DNA of 64,000 bases, from contig NZ_JAAGNZ010000001.1 of NCBI RefSeq assembly GCF_010747415.1, forward strand, positions 1,178,001 to 1,242,000, in the 5' to 3' direction. The notes below the pieces were generated by a model, which saw only the letters and a list, made by a program, of their open reading frames with translations, was not told the DNA's origin and ran no database searches. The DNA comes from Spirosoma agri (GTDB taxonomy: Bacteria; Bacteroidota; Bacteroidia; Cytophagales; Spirosomataceae). Shown here one piece after another: positions 8,060 to 17,139 of this stretch; position 1 is the first letter of the stretch; every line of letters starts with the position of its first letter. The position numbers and the translations under genes are program-made.

Positions 8060-8285
8060 GCGTTAGATAAATAGAAAAAGCGTGTGCTCCATCGCTCCGG
8101 CGACAGGCCGCACGTTTCGACAGGGTAGCTTTTTGCTCGTTGGTCAGGCTACGGTTGACAAAGAGCTAACTTAAATGAACAGTTCGACAAGTAGGGTAGG
8201 TCTTGTCTGACAAGCTGTTCTTCTCGACAGTCCATTCGCTGAGTGAAGCCAATTGGTTTAAAAGCAAACCCTTTACCTGTGAATA
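8060..8285 (+). repeat. Conserved cassette leader
   Basis: 226 non-coding bases before the third ORF. GCGACAG-N3-GCACGT occurs at 8100-8115. TTTTTGCTCGTTGG at 8130-8143 matches TTTTTACTCGTTGG at 6325-6338 in the leader of cassette 1, with similarity continuing for about 15 more bases. Short inverted repeats follow (for example CTTGTC/GACAAG near 8207-8219). Confidence 0.4.
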
Positions 8286-8945
8286 GTGACTATTAAAAAA
8301 CTGCAAAATATAAAGCAAACGTTAGGCTTCATATTGCTACCAGCATGGTTGCTCTTCAGTTGTGGTTGCCCTCCTGATGTAAAATTAGGGGAAGTCCAAT
8401 TGATAAAACCTGAGTTCTTAAGTGTGTCAGGGGCAGCATCAATGACTTATACCAACTCTATGACAGGTGAACTGCTTGCATTTAGGGGGGAACCAATGCA
8501 GTACAATTCGGAAAAGCTCATTGTGGCTTCACTATGCGCGAAACCGCCTATAAGCTCACAGATCAGCTACTACGAGGTAGTTCCTTTTGCCAGTAAACGC
8601 TATAAAACTGAAGGCCCTCAGTATGAAGAAATATATTTGTCTTACAAGGTGTACACGCCGGTTCAGGGTGATACGACATCAAGCATAGATTTGCTGTCAA
8701 TAGCTGGCAGACAGATTAGTATGTCCATTTTGGTATCAGATCGTGGGAAGGCAACCGCAAGCTCTCTACCTCTGATCAGCGGTAACAATCAGACTTGTAT
8801 TGTGGCTGACACGACGATAAATAACCAACGCTTTCAACAAGTATACTGCCTGGTTGTTAAGCCTACTGTCTATTTCACGCCCAACAGGGGCGTGATTGCT
8901 TTTTACCGTAATGAAGCATGGTGGTTTCAAACGGGTTTTAGGTAG
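8286..8945 (+). CDS. Putative lipoprotein, cassette-region ORF 3
   Basis: 219 residues from a GTG start; no ATG lies near the N-terminus. Residues about 10-27 are hydrophobic and end in LLFSCGC, a plausible but imperfect lipobox. The rest (PEFLSVSGAASMTYTNS, YYEVVPFASKRY, VVKPTVYFTPNRGV) looks like a beta-rich envelope protein, and I do not recognise a family. It shares the conserved leader of the cassette array, but no recognisable attC-like site follows it, so it may be an older or degenerate cassette or the chromosomal flank. Confidence 0.6.
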   Translation: MTIKKLQNIKQTLGFILLPAWLLFSCGCPPDVKLGEVQLIKPEFLSVSGAASMTYTNSMTGELLAFRGEPMQYNSEKLIVASLCAKPPISSQISYYEVVPFASKRYKTEGPQYEEIYLSYKVYTPVQGDTTSSIDLLSIAGRQISMSILVSDRGKATASSLPLISGNNQTCIVADTTINNQRFQQVYCLVVKPTVYFTPNRGVIAFYRNEAWWFQTGFR

Positions 8946-9020
8946 CTACATGGCTCATACCATCCAGGCATAGTCGTCAAACTCTACCCTGACAAACCGT
9001 TCCACATGGGGGGGGGCTAA

Positions 9021-9087
9021 GCGACAGGGAGCACGTTCCGGAGGATGGCAGCGGCTATTGTGTATGCCAATCTGAAAAAATCAGATT
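9021..9087 (+). repeat. Fourth copy of the leader motif plus hairpin
   Basis: GCGACAG-N3-GCACGTTCCG at 9021-9040 repeats the motif of the other cassette leaders with identical 3-nt spacing. AATCTGA (9069-9075) and TCAGATT (9081-9087) form a perfect 7-bp hairpin with an A5 loop before the next small ORF. Confidence 0.4.
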
Positions 9088-9113
9088 AGGTAATGTGGTC
9101 AGTAAGGCAAAAA

Positions 9114-9323
9114 ATGAAACGAAAGCCCTTCTTCATGGATGAGCCTGTTTGGGTCTGGATTATCATGTGGGCTGGCTCACTGGCTATACTCCACAACATG
9201 GGATTCATGCTTTTTCAGGACTATGACCAAAGCGGATCGTTTGAAAAATCGAGCAGCGCATTCGGTATGCTGACCTTTGCGTTCTATTTGAGCAGAGGGT
9301 GGTTCCTGGGGTATTGTAAGTAG
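9114..9323 (+). CDS. Small membrane protein, cassette-region ORF 4
   Basis: 69 residues from the ATG at 9114. An in-frame ATG at 9093 would add 7 residues. The later start is preferred because its context GCAAAAAATGAA is the same as at cassette ORF 1. Two hydrophobic stretches (WVWIIMWAGSLAILH and AFGMLTFAFYLS) suggest two membrane segments. No family is recognised. It is linked to the array by the leader motif upstream; no attC-like site follows. Confidence 0.5.
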   Translation: MKRKPFFMDEPVWVWIIMWAGSLAILHNMGFMLFQDYDQSGSFEKSSSAFGMLTFAFYLSRGWFLGYCK

Positions 9324-9371
9324 TTGTGACTATGTCTCAAACACCTTCTTCGGGTTTTTTCTAGTATACGA

Positions 9372-10538
9372 ATGAGAATCGATACTGTTGTCAAAGCTGT
9401 TAGTTGCCTAAGTTTCGCTTATCTGTGGTTCAGTCCCGTTTATGGGCAGTCCAAGCGTCTGAGCGATACGCTAACGTCAACCTATGTCACAGCGGTCAGT
9501 AGCTGGCTACATGGTCGCGACGAACAGGCTAAAAAACAGCTTCTTGCCGTTCCCGCTCATCATGATTCGACAGAACAACGTTCGGCTTGGCATCTGCTAC
9601 TGGACGAATTTTACTTCTGGCCGGGGGAGTACCAGCGTTATCTGCAACTCGCTGACTCATTACAGGTGGCTGCCAATTTTTACGGTTCAGCTAAACTGCT
9701 TGCTCAGCAACCAGCAGTACAGTATCAGCTACGGACAGACAGTATAGTGATCCCTATCCGACTTAAACACAAAAGTCATCCGGTAGTAGACGTTCTGCTG
9801 AATGGACACATCTGCCGCTTGATCCTTGATACGGGGGCACAACGAACGATGCTTTCGCGCCGGTTTGTCAACCGATTAGGAGCCGCGAAATTAACCACTC
9901 TAACCGTAACGAACTATAATGGAGAGAACGTACAGGGTTCATTGTTGATGGCAGACTCGCTAGTCTTGGGCAGCCTGACAGTCAAAAATTTACCGGTTAT
10001 TGGCGCACAAATGCCTTTTCTTGGAGTTGATGGGTTGCTGGGCTGGGATGTTTTACGGCAGTTTGCCATTACCATTGATTATGTCAACCGGCAATTCACA
10101 TTACGGCGCTCTATGCCTAAGGCCAATGGCAACCCGAACCTGTTAGGAGGTAGTTACCCAATGGTGCTGGCTTATGGGGCTGTTAATAATCAGCTGAACG
10201 TAGTATTGGACACAGGAGACAACAGGCAGTTCTCTGTCTCGCCCACCGGCCTGACCAAGATCGGCCCCTATCGAACGAAACAACGTCTTGCATTTTCGTC
10301 AGCTGTGGGACAACCCGTTCACATAAGCCGTGATCGGCTTGTAAAACGAACGGCCATTTCCATTGATGGAGTCAGCTATCCGTTCAGGAACTCCGCCGTT
10401 TTTCGTGCCGATAATGTTGTTGGCCAGGTCATCAGGGATGGTGTGCTTGGTAGTGGAGCCTTCCGTCGAGGTATTCTAAGGCTCGATGCACCTAATCACC
10501 GGTTCACTTATCAACACAAATCGAAGCAGGATCAGTAA
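9372..10538 (+). CDS. Secreted retropepsin-like aspartyl protease
   Basis: 388 residues with a signal peptide (residues 1-25, cleavage near VYGQ). Residues 30-115 are helical and may be a propeptide or a TPR-like segment. Two retropepsin-like lobes follow, one with DTGA at 153-156 and one with DTGD at 280-283, the hallmark arrangement of the aspartyl-protease (gag-polyprotein protease-like) family common in Bacteroidetes. GVDGLLGWDVLRQF at about 216 and DGVLGSGAF near the C-terminus are the paired flap or core segments. It probably acts in the periplasm or outside the cell; substrates are unknown. It lies just past the cassette array and ends 39 bases before a small membrane gene. Confidence 0.82.
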   Translation: MRIDTVVKAVSCLSFAYLWFSPVYGQSKRLSDTLTSTYVTAVSSWLHGRDEQAKKQLLAVPAHHDSTEQRSAWHLLLDEFYFWPGEYQRYLQLADSLQVAANFYGSAKLLAQQPAVQYQLRTDSIVIPIRLKHKSHPVVDVLLNGHICRLILDTGAQRTMLSRRFVNRLGAAKLTTLTVTNYNGENVQGSLLMADSLVLGSLTVKNLPVIGAQMPFLGVDGLLGWDVLRQFAITIDYVNRQFTLRRSMPKANGNPNLLGGSYPMVLAYGAVNNQLNVVLDTGDNRQFSVSPTGLTKIGPYRTKQRLAFSSAVGQPVHISRDRLVKRTAISIDGVSYPFRNSAVFRADNVVGQVIRDGVLGSGAFRRGILRLDAPNHRFTYQHKSKQDQ

Positions 10539-10577
10539 GCACTAGTATGGCATTTCACGTTATTCGGACTGTGGCCA

Positions 10578-10973
10578 ATGAAAAATAAAAACCGGACTCT
10601 CTTCTCGCTTATACCTGCCTATTGGGCCGCCTTGTTCGATATCATTATTACCGTTACTCATCAGCATCCGGACTATTGGCAGGGAAACCTTAAAAAGGCC
10701 AATGAAGGTAACCCCATTGGCGCCTACATGATGGCAAATCATGTGTCAGGCATTTTCGTTATTTCCTTCATCTGGCTGGTCATTATTGGGTTGGCAGGGT
10801 ATTTTTTACCTGAGAGATACGCGCGAATATTTTTGCTGTTTGTGCTGATCGCCCATTCGTATGGGGCTTCGACGTGGATTTCATTGCATTATGGTTTTTG
10901 GTGGGTGATCGTTTTTATCGCCATTAATTCAATTCTTTACCGGGTTGTTGAAGAGACGCCACTAAACCGGTAA
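10578..10973 (+). CDS. Small integral membrane protein
   Basis: 131 residues with about four hydrophobic segments (LIPAYWAALFDIIITV, VSGIFVISFIWLVIIGLAGYF, FLLFVLIAHSYGA, WWVIVFIAINSILY). A hydrophilic stretch HQHPDYWQGNLKKANEGNP lies between the first two. I do not recognise the family. It is on the same strand as the aspartyl protease and another small membrane gene and may be co-transcribed with them. Confidence 0.65.
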   Translation: MKNKNRTLFSLIPAYWAALFDIIITVTHQHPDYWQGNLKKANEGNPIGAYMMANHVSGIFVISFIWLVIIGLAGYFLPERYARIFLLFVLIAHSYGASTWISLHYGFWWVIVFIAINSILYRVVEETPLNR

Positions 10974-11017
10974 TTTGTCGAAGTGAGACAATTTACTGTT
11001 CACCTCACTGATCAGAT

Positions 11018-11227
11018 ATGTTTTGCACAAAAGTGAAGAAGGGGCTTGTTACGGTGTTGATGGTTCTTACCTGGCTGATAATGTTCGGTACGCTTATTGG
11101 CGCGCCCAGTCTGAAAGGTAAAATCGCGATTGTATCGACGGCCCTGCTGATCAACGGTATGCTGGCGATCTATTATAGTTGTCTCAATCGGCGTCCTGCC
11201 AACCTGAAAGAATGGTTCAGGATGTAG
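11018..11227 (+). CDS. Small two-segment membrane protein
   Basis: 69 residues, with hydrophobic spans at about 10-28 (TVLMVLTWLIMFGTLIG) and 38-55 (IVSTALLINGMLAIYYSC) and basic ends. No family is recognised. Gene-like codon use and position 45 bases after the preceding membrane gene support it, but a gene this small remains uncertain. Confidence 0.5.
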   Translation: MFCTKVKKGLVTVLMVLTWLIMFGTLIGAPSLKGKIAIVSTALLINGMLAIYYSCLNRRPANLKEWFRM

Positions 11228-11420
11228 CTTCACGCAGAGTAGTACAACAATTCGATCCCGGTTTATAGCTGTTTCACGTGCCGACTTGTTTGAACGGGCC
11301 TGAAAAAGCAGAAAATCGCATAGCCGAGTGTGCTTTGTGGCAAAAGAAGCCTGGTTTCGGTCTCTAATGAGGAGGTATTCCTAACGCCGGGCTTTCTATG
11401 GGTAAGTAATCCCCTCAACT

Positions 11421-12149
11421 ATGTTCCGTATTCTGTTTGCGCTCTTTTCTGTTATCGGTATCACCGCTGAAGTCGCCCGTTCACAATCGCTCAATACGTT
11501 ATCAGCTCAGGAAAAAAAGGAAGGATGGACACTTCTTTTCAATGGTAAAAACACGACTGGCTGGCATACGTATGGCGGCAAACCCGTGGGTTCATCCTGG
11601 CAGATCGAACAGGGTGCCCTGAAATTAAATGTTCCTAACAGGGTCGGGAACAAAGCGCCGGATGGGGGCGACCTAGTAACGGACGCTGTTTTTGAGGGTG
11701 ATTTTGAGTTTAAAGCCGACTGGAAGGTGGAGCGGTTTACTAATAGCGGCATCTTTTTCTTCGTGCAGGAAGCTCCTCAATACAAAAACATCTTTGACAC
11801 CGGATTGGAACTTCAGGTACTCGATGACGCTATTTATGAGGGAGCCGCCGAGAACAAGCACCGCGCCGGCGATTTTTTCAGTGTTGCTAACGCGCGGGTG
11901 CGGGAATTGAAACCCGTCGGTGAGTGGAATCAGGTTCGGTTTGTTGTCAAAAATAAAAAGATGACGGTCTATCTGAACGGCTTTAGCATTCAGGAGCATG
12001 AGCTAACCGGCGCCGACTGGAAACAGCGTTTGGCTACCAGCAAACTGAACAACGCACCCATCAGTAAAGGCAACTACACTGGTCGGATTGGTTTGCAGGA
12101 CTGGGGAAGTTCGGTCTGGTTCCGTAATATCAAGATCCGTACGATTTAG
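11421..12149 (+). CDS. Secreted DUF1080 (3-keto-disaccharide hydrolase-like) protein
   Basis: 242 residues with a signal peptide (1-21). Residues about 30-240 form a concanavalin-like DUF1080 domain: GWTLLFNGKNTTGWHTYGG near the start, SGIFFFVQE in the middle, RIGLQDWGSSVWFRNIKI at the end. Members of this family are secreted hydrolases or lectins acting on glycosides, and some hydrolyse 3-keto sugars. The role here is probably sugar scavenging in the periplasm. An aldose 1-epimerase lies convergent just downstream, which fits a sugar context but is not an operon. Confidence 0.87.
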   Translation: MFRILFALFSVIGITAEVARSQSLNTLSAQEKKEGWTLLFNGKNTTGWHTYGGKPVGSSWQIEQGALKLNVPNRVGNKAPDGGDLVTDAVFEGDFEFKADWKVERFTNSGIFFFVQEAPQYKNIFDTGLELQVLDDAIYEGAAENKHRAGDFFSVANARVRELKPVGEWNQVRFVVKNKKMTVYLNGFSIQEHELTGADWKQRLATSKLNNAPISKGNYTGRIGLQDWGSSVWFRNIKIRTI

Positions 12150-12160
12150 GGCATAAGGAG

Positions 12161-12220
12161 GTTGGGCCTTTGACACTAGCCAAAAAGGAGAGTCCTATTT
12201 GTCCAGATCAAAAGCCCAAC
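12161..12220. terminator. Bidirectional terminator between DUF1080 and epimerase genes
   Basis: GTTGGGCCTTTGA (12161-12173) pairs with TCAAAAGCCCAAC (12208-12220), 13-bp arms with one mismatch and a 34-nt loop, between convergent genes. Confidence 0.55.
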
Positions 12221-12240
12221 GTATACCATCCAGGAAGAAT

Positions 12241-13278
12241 CTATTTTAGCCGGACCCACATCGAACCGCTGAGTGTTTCGCCGGGGTTCAGCGTAACCAG
12301 CCCGTCGCCGTTGTTGAACGAATCGACGTTGGCCGTGAGTGGTTCAATCGCAATGCTGTCACGTCGGGGGGGGGTGTAGCAAACCAAGTAATTTAATTTA
12401 CCCTCGCCCGTTTCCTGACCGATCACCAGTTTAACGCCTGCCTCCGGTGAATCCAATACCGTTTCGGCAAAGCTGATACCTTCCGGCGTCTCACCCGTTG
12501 GGTTGATTTTAAAAGGCGTATCTAATTCAAGGTCTTTTAGAGTCAGTGTTTCCGGTTCTTCCGCAGGTTTCTGGCCATTCGGGATCATGGCGTCGTCAAG
12601 CGTGATGGCCGTTCGGCCCGGCAGTGACAGTGTTAGTTCATCGATAGGGGAACTGGTGAAGGTGAAATAAGGGTGCCAGCCAAAGGCCACTGGGGACCGG
12701 GTCGTTCCCGTATTAAGTGCCGAGTAGGTGATGCGTAAAGCACATAACCGGTCGGCGTTGGGGTCGCTGCCCAGGGTTAACCAGTCGGCGCGGGTAAGTT
12801 CGTAATTTACCGTAAGCGCAAACGGGAACGGGTAACCAACGGCATCGCCGGAATAATCATAGCGAACCGTTAGACTGGCATGGTTTGGCGTTGTCTCCTG
12901 ATCGATGACCGAGAAGGATTTGCCGTGAACGAGTCCATGCAGCGCGTTGTCACGACTGGCTTCATTCATTCTAAGCGCATGTTTTTCGCCCTCGAATGCG
13001 TAGATGCCATGCCGGATTCGGCTTGGGAACGGGAAGAGTAACGCGCTGGCGTATGATTCATCCGCGAACAATGCCTGTGGGGATTCTGGGGCTTTGAGTA
13101 GCGCAAACAAATGCTTGCCCCGACCAAGTACCAGACGCCGAATCATGCCGCCGAATTCGGGAATGATCGTCGCAAACTCACCTGTTTCTTCGTATTGAAG
13201 GATGTATTCAGTCAGCGGTTTATGATCAGTAGGTAGCGGCAGGGGACCAAATGGCCGCGTCGTAATTGAAAAAGGCAT
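12241..13278 (-). CDS. Aldose 1-epimerase family protein
   Basis: 345 residues, in the normal range for galactose mutarotase-like proteins. Visible family segments are FPFPSRIRHGIYAFEG near residue 95, NALHGLVHG near 120 with a conserved His, VAFGWHPYFTF near 205 with the second conserved His, and SIAIEPLTANVDSFNNG near 310 carrying the expected catalytic Glu. The enzyme interconverts alpha and beta anomers of aldoses in the cytoplasm; no signal peptide is present. galK lies 17 kb away, so linkage to galactose use is only by function. Confidence 0.87.
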   Translation of the reverse strand: MPFSITTRPFGPLPLPTDHKPLTEYILQYEETGEFATIIPEFGGMIRRLVLGRGKHLFALLKAPESPQALFADESYASALLFPFPSRIRHGIYAFEGEKHALRMNEASRDNALHGLVHGKSFSVIDQETTPNHASLTVRYDYSGDAVGYPFPFALTVNYELTRADWLTLGSDPNADRLCALRITYSALNTGTTRSPVAFGWHPYFTFTSSPIDELTLSLPGRTAITLDDAMIPNGQKPAEEPETLTLKDLELDTPFKINPTGETPEGISFAETVLDSPEAGVKLVIGQETGEGKLNYLVCYTPPRRDSIAIEPLTANVDSFNNGDGLVTLNPGETLSGSMWVRLK

Positions 13279-13493
13279 ACTGCTTTTTAATAGTTAGGTT
13301 GGTAGTTTAGTAAGTAGTCCGATCGCGATTTTGTTTCTTTTCTTTACCAAATAGACTTTTTGTCGCTCACATCCCCTCGCTCAGCATGGGAGAGAAGTTG
13401 GTGAGGGAAAGGTGAGGGAGGTCCATAAATTTAACGTTGCCTTAATTCGCCTGTCAGTACCTTGCTCCTATAACTGAAACGCTTCCAACGTCC

Positions 13494-14564
13494 ATGAATT
13501 ATTCCCTTTTTGCTGTTCTCCTGGCTTGCCTTCCGGCCCTGACACCCGCTAATCTGGATAGTCTGCCGATTAATAAAATTCAGGTCATTGGCTCGCATAA
13601 TAGCTACAAACAACCGATCGATCCGGCATTGGTTCAGGTGTTGAAACGAGCGGATTCATCGATGGTAAAATCAATCGACTACAGCCATCCCAGCTTGTCA
13701 GAACAGCTTTCGATGGGATTGCAGAATCTTGAAATCGATGTTTATGCCGATGCCGCAGGCGGTAAATACGCTCATCCGAAAGGACTTGACTGGACCGGGA
13801 AAAATGCGCAAACTACGCCCTACGATCCGCAGGGCGTAATGAACGAACCGGGCTTCAAGGTATTTCACATACAGGAAATAGATTTCCGCAGCAATTGCCT
13901 GACGTTCAAAAACTGTTTACAGGAACTCAAGAGTTGGTCTGACGCGCACAAGGGCCATTACCCCGTTTTCATTACGATGAATGCAAAAGACGACGTCATC
14001 AACCGACCGGGGTTTGCCGTTCCGGAGAAATTTACGGCGGAGGTTTATAATCAACTGGATCAGGTGATTGTAGAAACGCTGGGTCGGCAGAAGCTCATCA
14101 CACCGGATGACGTGCAGGGATCGGCTGAAACGTTGGAAAAAGCCGTTTTAGCGGGCAAATGGCCAACGGTGGCAGCAGCCAGAGGCAAATTTATGTTCGT
14201 GCTGGATGAAATCGGCGCAAAACGAACGGCTTATATCGACGGACATTCATCGCTGAAAGGACGTATCTTATTTACCAACTCTGAGCCGGGCACGCCCGAA
14301 GCGGCCTTCATTATCCGTAATAATCCAATTACCGAATTGGCAGCTATTCAGGAGCTTGTCAAAAAGGGGTATCTCGTTCGTACGCGCGCCGATGCGGACA
14401 CGAAACAGGCTCGCCAGAACGATAGACGAATGTTCGAGGCTGCCTGCCAGTCGGGTGCGCAAATCATCACGACGGACTATTACGTCAAGAGCAAACACTT
14501 CGATTCACCCTACGTTATCAGTTTCGAGGGGGGAAGCTACATAAAGCAGAATCCGCTGTTGTAA
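13494..14564 (+). CDS. Secreted PI-PLC-like phosphodiesterase (Ca2+-dependent C1-like)
   Basis: 356 residues with a signal peptide (about 1-19). The catalytic domain starts at NKIQVIGSHNSYKQ with His35. Acidic metal-site residues appear in QNLEIDVYAD and a second His in FKVFHIQEIDFRS, matching the phosphatidylinositol-specific phospholipase C1-like family. It would cleave phosphodiester head groups outside the cytoplasm; true specificity for phosphatidylinositol is uncertain. A phosphodiesterase/phosphatase gene lies convergent 36 bases downstream, which suggests a local theme of extracellular phosphate-ester use. Confidence 0.85.
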   Translation: MNYSLFAVLLACLPALTPANLDSLPINKIQVIGSHNSYKQPIDPALVQVLKRADSSMVKSIDYSHPSLSEQLSMGLQNLEIDVYADAAGGKYAHPKGLDWTGKNAQTTPYDPQGVMNEPGFKVFHIQEIDFRSNCLTFKNCLQELKSWSDAHKGHYPVFITMNAKDDVINRPGFAVPEKFTAEVYNQLDQVIVETLGRQKLITPDDVQGSAETLEKAVLAGKWPTVAAARGKFMFVLDEIGAKRTAYIDGHSSLKGRILFTNSEPGTPEAAFIIRNNPITELAAIQELVKKGYLVRTRADADTKQARQNDRRMFEAACQSGAQIITTDYYVKSKHFDSPYVISFEGGSYIKQNPLL

Positions 14565-14600
14565 GCGAACTCTGCGCTGAACGTAAACTCAGTTCTCAAC

Positions 14601-15845
14601 TCACTTCTGCCCTTCCGAAACTAACCACCGGTTAACAGTATTTGCAGGGCCTTCCAGCACAATTTTGTAAAAAGACGAGGGCATCTTGCTCGCGTTGATC
14701 AGATAGCGCTCATTTTTCAGTGGCACTTCAGCCATCAGTTTGTAATCGTCTTTACCGCCTGTTTCGAACTGATTCGTTGTGGTTAGCCACAGTTTAACGG
14801 TGCCGGTCGGGTCTACTGCTTTCCAGGTTACTGCTAGAAAATCACCCTGCTGTCGAACAGTGGGTTCCGCCAACGATACAGGGCCGGTGAGTGGTATCCC
14901 ATCCAGTTCCCGACTGACTTCCGATGGAATTGTGATGTTCAGGAAACGGGCAATTGTGGGCATGATGTCTACTACCGCCGGCTGAAAACGAGTGGCATAC
15001 GCATTGAGGTCGGGGGTATTGGTAACCAGCCACGTAGCACGCTCACGGGGCGATTGTCCACCGTGATTCTTACCTGTTTTTTCGTCTCTGCCGTGGTCGG
15101 TCGTGATGAAAATCTGCCAGTCCTCACCTTGTTTCTGACGCTCCTGAATGGCACGCCAAATGCGCCCGATTTCAGCATCCATTTGCTTCACGGCACGGAT
15201 AAAGGGCGGACTATCGCCATAGCGGTGGCCCATGTCGTCGGTGTATTCGAGGTAAACCCACGATAAATCAGGTGCTTGTGTTTGTAAAGACGCTACCGCA
15301 TCGGACACCACCTGGTGGTCAATTTTGGCCATAAAATCACGTTCCTGATCGTGTGGAAACCGTACCGTATCGAGTTCGTAGCCATCGGCGTGGTAATCCA
15401 GTTGCAAAGACCCGGTTTGTGAAAGGCCTTCACCAATCAGTTTTGTCCGATTATCGGTCCAGCTCGAAAAAACGGCTGTCTTTTTCGTCGGGTATTGCTC
15501 CTTGAACAGCCGGAAAATAGTCGGATAATGGTAGTTCGGCGCTTTGATGCTGTTATCCCAAACGTTGTGCTTGTTGACCCAGGTGCCGGTCAGCAAACTA
15601 TTGTACCCAACCGCCGAGATGGTTGGCGTCTGTGAGTAGGTGCCTTTGATACCGCCGACGTAAGCCTGTTTATAAGCCCCTTTTTTGGCGATACTATCCA
15701 GATACGGAGTCGATTCCCGCTCGATAACATCCGCCGGAATACCGTCAACGATGATAAACAGCGCTTTCTTCGGTTTGCTCTGAGCGATCGACCAAAGCGG
15801 AGACAAAAGCCAGAAACCAGTTAGCAGGGTCAGAAGCCGACACAT
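14601..15845 (-). CDS. Secreted alkaline phosphatase/nucleotide pyrophosphatase family protein
   Basis: 414 residues with a signal peptide (1-21). The alkaline phosphatase superfamily core is visible: metal-binding Asp in LFIIVDGIPADV (about residue 34), a Thr/Ser nucleophile region TPTISAVGYNSLLTG, EYTDDMGHRYGDSP, and the distal metal site ITTDHGRD with a later NHGGQSPRERATW. The C-terminal 90 residues look like a fibronectin- or lectin-like add-on (VKLWLTTTNQFETGG). It hydrolyses phosphate mono- or diesters in the periplasm or outside. It is convergent with the PI-PLC-like gene. Confidence 0.85.
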   Translation of the reverse strand: MCRLLTLLTGFWLLSPLWSIAQSKPKKALFIIVDGIPADVIERESTPYLDSIAKKGAYKQAYVGGIKGTYSQTPTISAVGYNSLLTGTWVNKHNVWDNSIKAPNYHYPTIFRLFKEQYPTKKTAVFSSWTDNRTKLIGEGLSQTGSLQLDYHADGYELDTVRFPHDQERDFMAKIDHQVVSDAVASLQTQAPDLSWVYLEYTDDMGHRYGDSPPFIRAVKQMDAEIGRIWRAIQERQKQGEDWQIFITTDHGRDEKTGKNHGGQSPRERATWLVTNTPDLNAYATRFQPAVVDIMPTIARFLNITIPSEVSRELDGIPLTGPVSLAEPTVRQQGDFLAVTWKAVDPTGTVKLWLTTTNQFETGGKDDYKLMAEVPLKNERYLINASKMPSSFYKIVLEGPANTVNRWLVSEGQK

Positions 15846-16155
15846 ACGATTTTAGGGAAAACGCGAAATCACAAAGGTACAAAATCGCACTGGCAAAGGC
15901 TCAGGACCTCTATTATCATTCATGTATCGATCAGTTGCGGACTTCATAAGTGGATAAAGAATAGTGCGTTCATGCTACAACTGGCTGGAATTTTGCTACA
16001 ACTAAAGAACTCGCTTGGTAGGCGAGCAGGAAAGAGATAAATAAATAATTTCGGCGTCATCTGAAAACTATTTGTTTACATATCTTTGTTATTGATTAAT
16101 ATATAGCTACTTCATTGGCATAAATAAGATTAGTGATGTGCTAGTCTGGCAACGA
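15846..16155. promoter_or_regulatory. Divergent promoter region
   Basis: 310 bases between divergent genes. TATCTTTG at 16081-16088 is an exact match to the Bacteroidetes -7 box TAnnTTTG, 67 bases before the lipoprotein ATG; no clear -33 box is seen at the usual distance. The stretch after 16040 is AT-rich. No gene is seen. Confidence 0.4.
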
Positions 16156-17127
16156 ATGAAATTTATCGGCGCAGTGATTCTGGTTCTTATGCTGTCGTTG
16201 AACAGTTGTCAACCCGTTATTCAGTTGACGGGGATCGACTGGTTCGGCTCGACCGCGTCAAAATCGGATGGTTTACCGTGGGTGAACTACACGGCTGATG
16301 AACTGACGACTGACAGCACGTCGTTTACAAAACCGCAAGCGATTGGTTTACTGAACGATCCGGCTCTGACCGAGACATCAGGTATGGTAATGAGTCAGCG
16401 AAACTCGGGTTATTTCTGGACAGAAGAAGATTCGGGAAATTCAAATCAAATTCAGTTGCTGTGCCAAGATGGTCAGGTGATGGCCCGCTTCGTGGTGGAC
16501 GGAGCGACCAACCGCGACTGGGAAGACATGGCCATTGGGGCCGGTCCGGTGGCGGGTGTACCGTATATCTATCTGGCCGATATTGGCGATAACAAACACC
16601 TGCGTTCTGAAAAGATCATTTATCGGTTTCCGGAACCAACCGTTGCGGGGCAGCGACTACCGTACGAAGGTCACATCACCAATGCCGAAATCATTCACCT
16701 GAAAATACCCGACGGCTCTCAGAATGCCGAAGCGATTCTGGTCGATTCGCAAACAAAAGATCTGTTTGTTCTGTCGAAGGGCGATCATTCTGTAGTCTAC
16801 CGGGCCGCGTATCCGCAGTCGTTGACAAAGCCTGTTCTGATGACTCGTGAACTGGTATTGCCTTTCAGGGACGTTACGTCGGCGGCTGTTTCGCCGGATG
16901 GTCGCGAGATTCTGGTTCGTACGTATGAGCAGCTTTTTCATTACAGCCGTCAGGCAGATGCGACGATTACGGACGCGCTCAAAGCATCTCCCCGGATTCT
17001 GCCAGTAGCCTGGGAGCCTCAGGGTGAGGCTGTTGGCTGGTCGCTTCATGGCGACGGCTATTACACAACGACGGAAGGTATGGACAACATTCCTCAGGTG
17101 ATTCACTACTATCCTCGCAAGCGATAG
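16156..17127 (+). CDS. Beta-propeller-like lipoprotein
   Basis: 323 residues from the ATG at 16156; a GTG six codons earlier is possible. The N-terminus MKFIGAVILVLMLSLNSC is a clean lipoprotein signal with Cys18 as the lipidated residue. The body has propeller-type strands: SGMVMSQRNSGYFWTEEDSGN, TNRDWEDMAIG, PYIYLADIGDN, VTSAAVSPDGREILVRTYEQ. The DWEDMAIG and IYLADIGDN pair recurs in a widespread family of secreted propeller proteins without known activity. It is probably periplasm-facing and its function is unknown. Confidence 0.78.
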   Translation: MKFIGAVILVLMLSLNSCQPVIQLTGIDWFGSTASKSDGLPWVNYTADELTTDSTSFTKPQAIGLLNDPALTETSGMVMSQRNSGYFWTEEDSGNSNQIQLLCQDGQVMARFVVDGATNRDWEDMAIGAGPVAGVPYIYLADIGDNKHLRSEKIIYRFPEPTVAGQRLPYEGHITNAEIIHLKIPDGSQNAEAILVDSQTKDLFVLSKGDHSVVYRAAYPQSLTKPVLMTRELVLPFRDVTSAAVSPDGREILVRTYEQLFHYSRQADATITDALKASPRILPVAWEPQGEAVGWSLHGDGYYTTTEGMDNIPQVIHYYPRKR

Positions 17128-17139
17128 CGATTTTCGGGC

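Noticed and set aside
8946..9020. A third attC-like site after the third ORF
   Set aside because: I searched for RYYYAAC and GTTRRRY ends and inner arms and found none with the right spacing.
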